DNA from: Rhyzopertha dominica
Taxonomy: Eukaryota > Arthropoda > Insecta > Coleoptera > Bostrichidae
DNA length: 64,000 nucleotides
Assembly (NCBI GenBank): GCA_025024175.1
Contig: QCXZ01000086.1
Coordinates: forward strand, 682,001 to 746,000
Direction: 5' to 3'
Shown here: positions 63,590-64,000 of the stretch, in pieces
How the letters are laid out: the number at the start of each line of letters is the position of its first letter
Numbering within the stretch: position 1 is the stretch's first letter
The notes under the pieces: model-generated
What the model was told of the DNA's origin: nothing
Database searches by the model: none
What the model saw: only the letters and a program-made list of their open reading frames with translations
Translations under genes and position numbers: made by a program

Positions 63590-64000
63590 CGGCGATACGT
63601 GGTGGTACCATCTAGAACGGGGCGCTTGGAAATTGAACAGCCGTGACGTCAAACTCGAGTGACGTCAGCAGAGCTCAGCAAGCTGCCTTGCAACGTAACA
63701 TTCAGCGCTTCCTGTCCGTTCTAAAATTATTCTACGATGTAGTAAGATAGTAGTATCGACAAAATAACCATTCCGTGCGTGAGACACGGGGAGGTCGCCA
63801 GGGGTCACGAAAATTAGAAGCCAGAAGCACCTAGAAGAGGAGTCGCGGCGTTTCTTTCGGAGGCGCGAGAAAAAATTTTTTGGCGACACCCCGGGCCGTT
63901 CGACCAATTCGGCTTGTGCGCGATTCTGCAAAAGCAGATGTGGTTAGTGCGCGAGATCCATCCGACGATCAATATAGCATCTCCCGAAGCGACGCTCAGT
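63590..64000 (+). promoter_or_regulatory. GC-rich promoter-like block with two cAMP-response elements
   Basis: TGACGTCA occurs perfectly at 63644-63651 and again at 63660-63667, 16 bases apart start to start. The 330 bases that follow are the most GC-rich stretch in this part of the window, and the window ends in CGCTCAGT, which contains the arthropod initiator TCAGT. A gene may start at or just beyond the edge on the plus strand. The open minus-strand frame at 63665-63931 is probably a by-product of base composition. Confidence 0.4.

Overview
The window looks like one scaffold piece of an insect nuclear genome. Genes are split by GT-AG introns, some only about 55 nt long. The background is AT-rich, isolated N calls are scattered through it, and there are many decayed transposons: mariner-type, Penelope-like, non-LTR and MULE/FLYWCH. 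The gene set (ensconsin, an EF-hand nicotinamidase like Drosophila Naam, glycogen branching enzyme, a cholinesterase-like protein) is arthropod. The Penelope-rich repeat mix suggests a beetle or another holometabolous insect, but that is inference.

Layout. 1-6.3 kb: end of an unrecognised plus-strand gene, supported by three consecutive phase-matched exons (2368-2605, 5074-5183, 6059-6278), interrupted by mariner and non-LTR relics. 6.3-14 kb: AT-rich DNA with two Penelope-like relics. 14.1-20.3 kb: minus-strand two-exon cholinesterase-like gene whose nucleophile serine position reads glycine; its 4.4 kb intron holds Penelope and non-LTR relics and an array of alternating inverted repeats. 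23.6-26.7 kb: complete six-exon 1,4-alpha-glucan branching enzyme. 28.2-48.3 kb: ensconsin/MAP7, with three alternative first exons that all end in the same phase and join a 27-nt exon, a likely 48-nt cassette exon, and a 14-nt terminal coding exon; its long first introns hold a MULE/FLYWCH relic, a non-LTR relic, an antisense 204-codon ORF and a fold-back element. 51.9-56.0 kb: five-exon nicotinamidase with two N-terminal EF hands. 56-64 kb: a possible small minus-strand ORF pair, a possible first exon of another plus-strand gene, an (AT)29 tract, further relics and, at the right edge, a GC-rich promoter-like block with two perfect cAMP-response elements.

The genes are ordinary single eukaryotic loci, not an operon, and nothing suggests that they act in one pathway. 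Branching enzyme serves glycogen synthesis, nicotinamidase the NAD salvage route, and ensconsin recruits kinesin-1 to microtubules. No bacterial-style system, CRISPR array, rRNA or convincing tRNA was seen. The most unusual features are the promoter and micro-exon architecture of ensconsin, a perfect CTCF-consensus site 108 bp before its first start codon, the catalytically dead esterase-like protein, and the alternating inverted-repeat array. All exon joins were worked out by eye from splice signals and phase.
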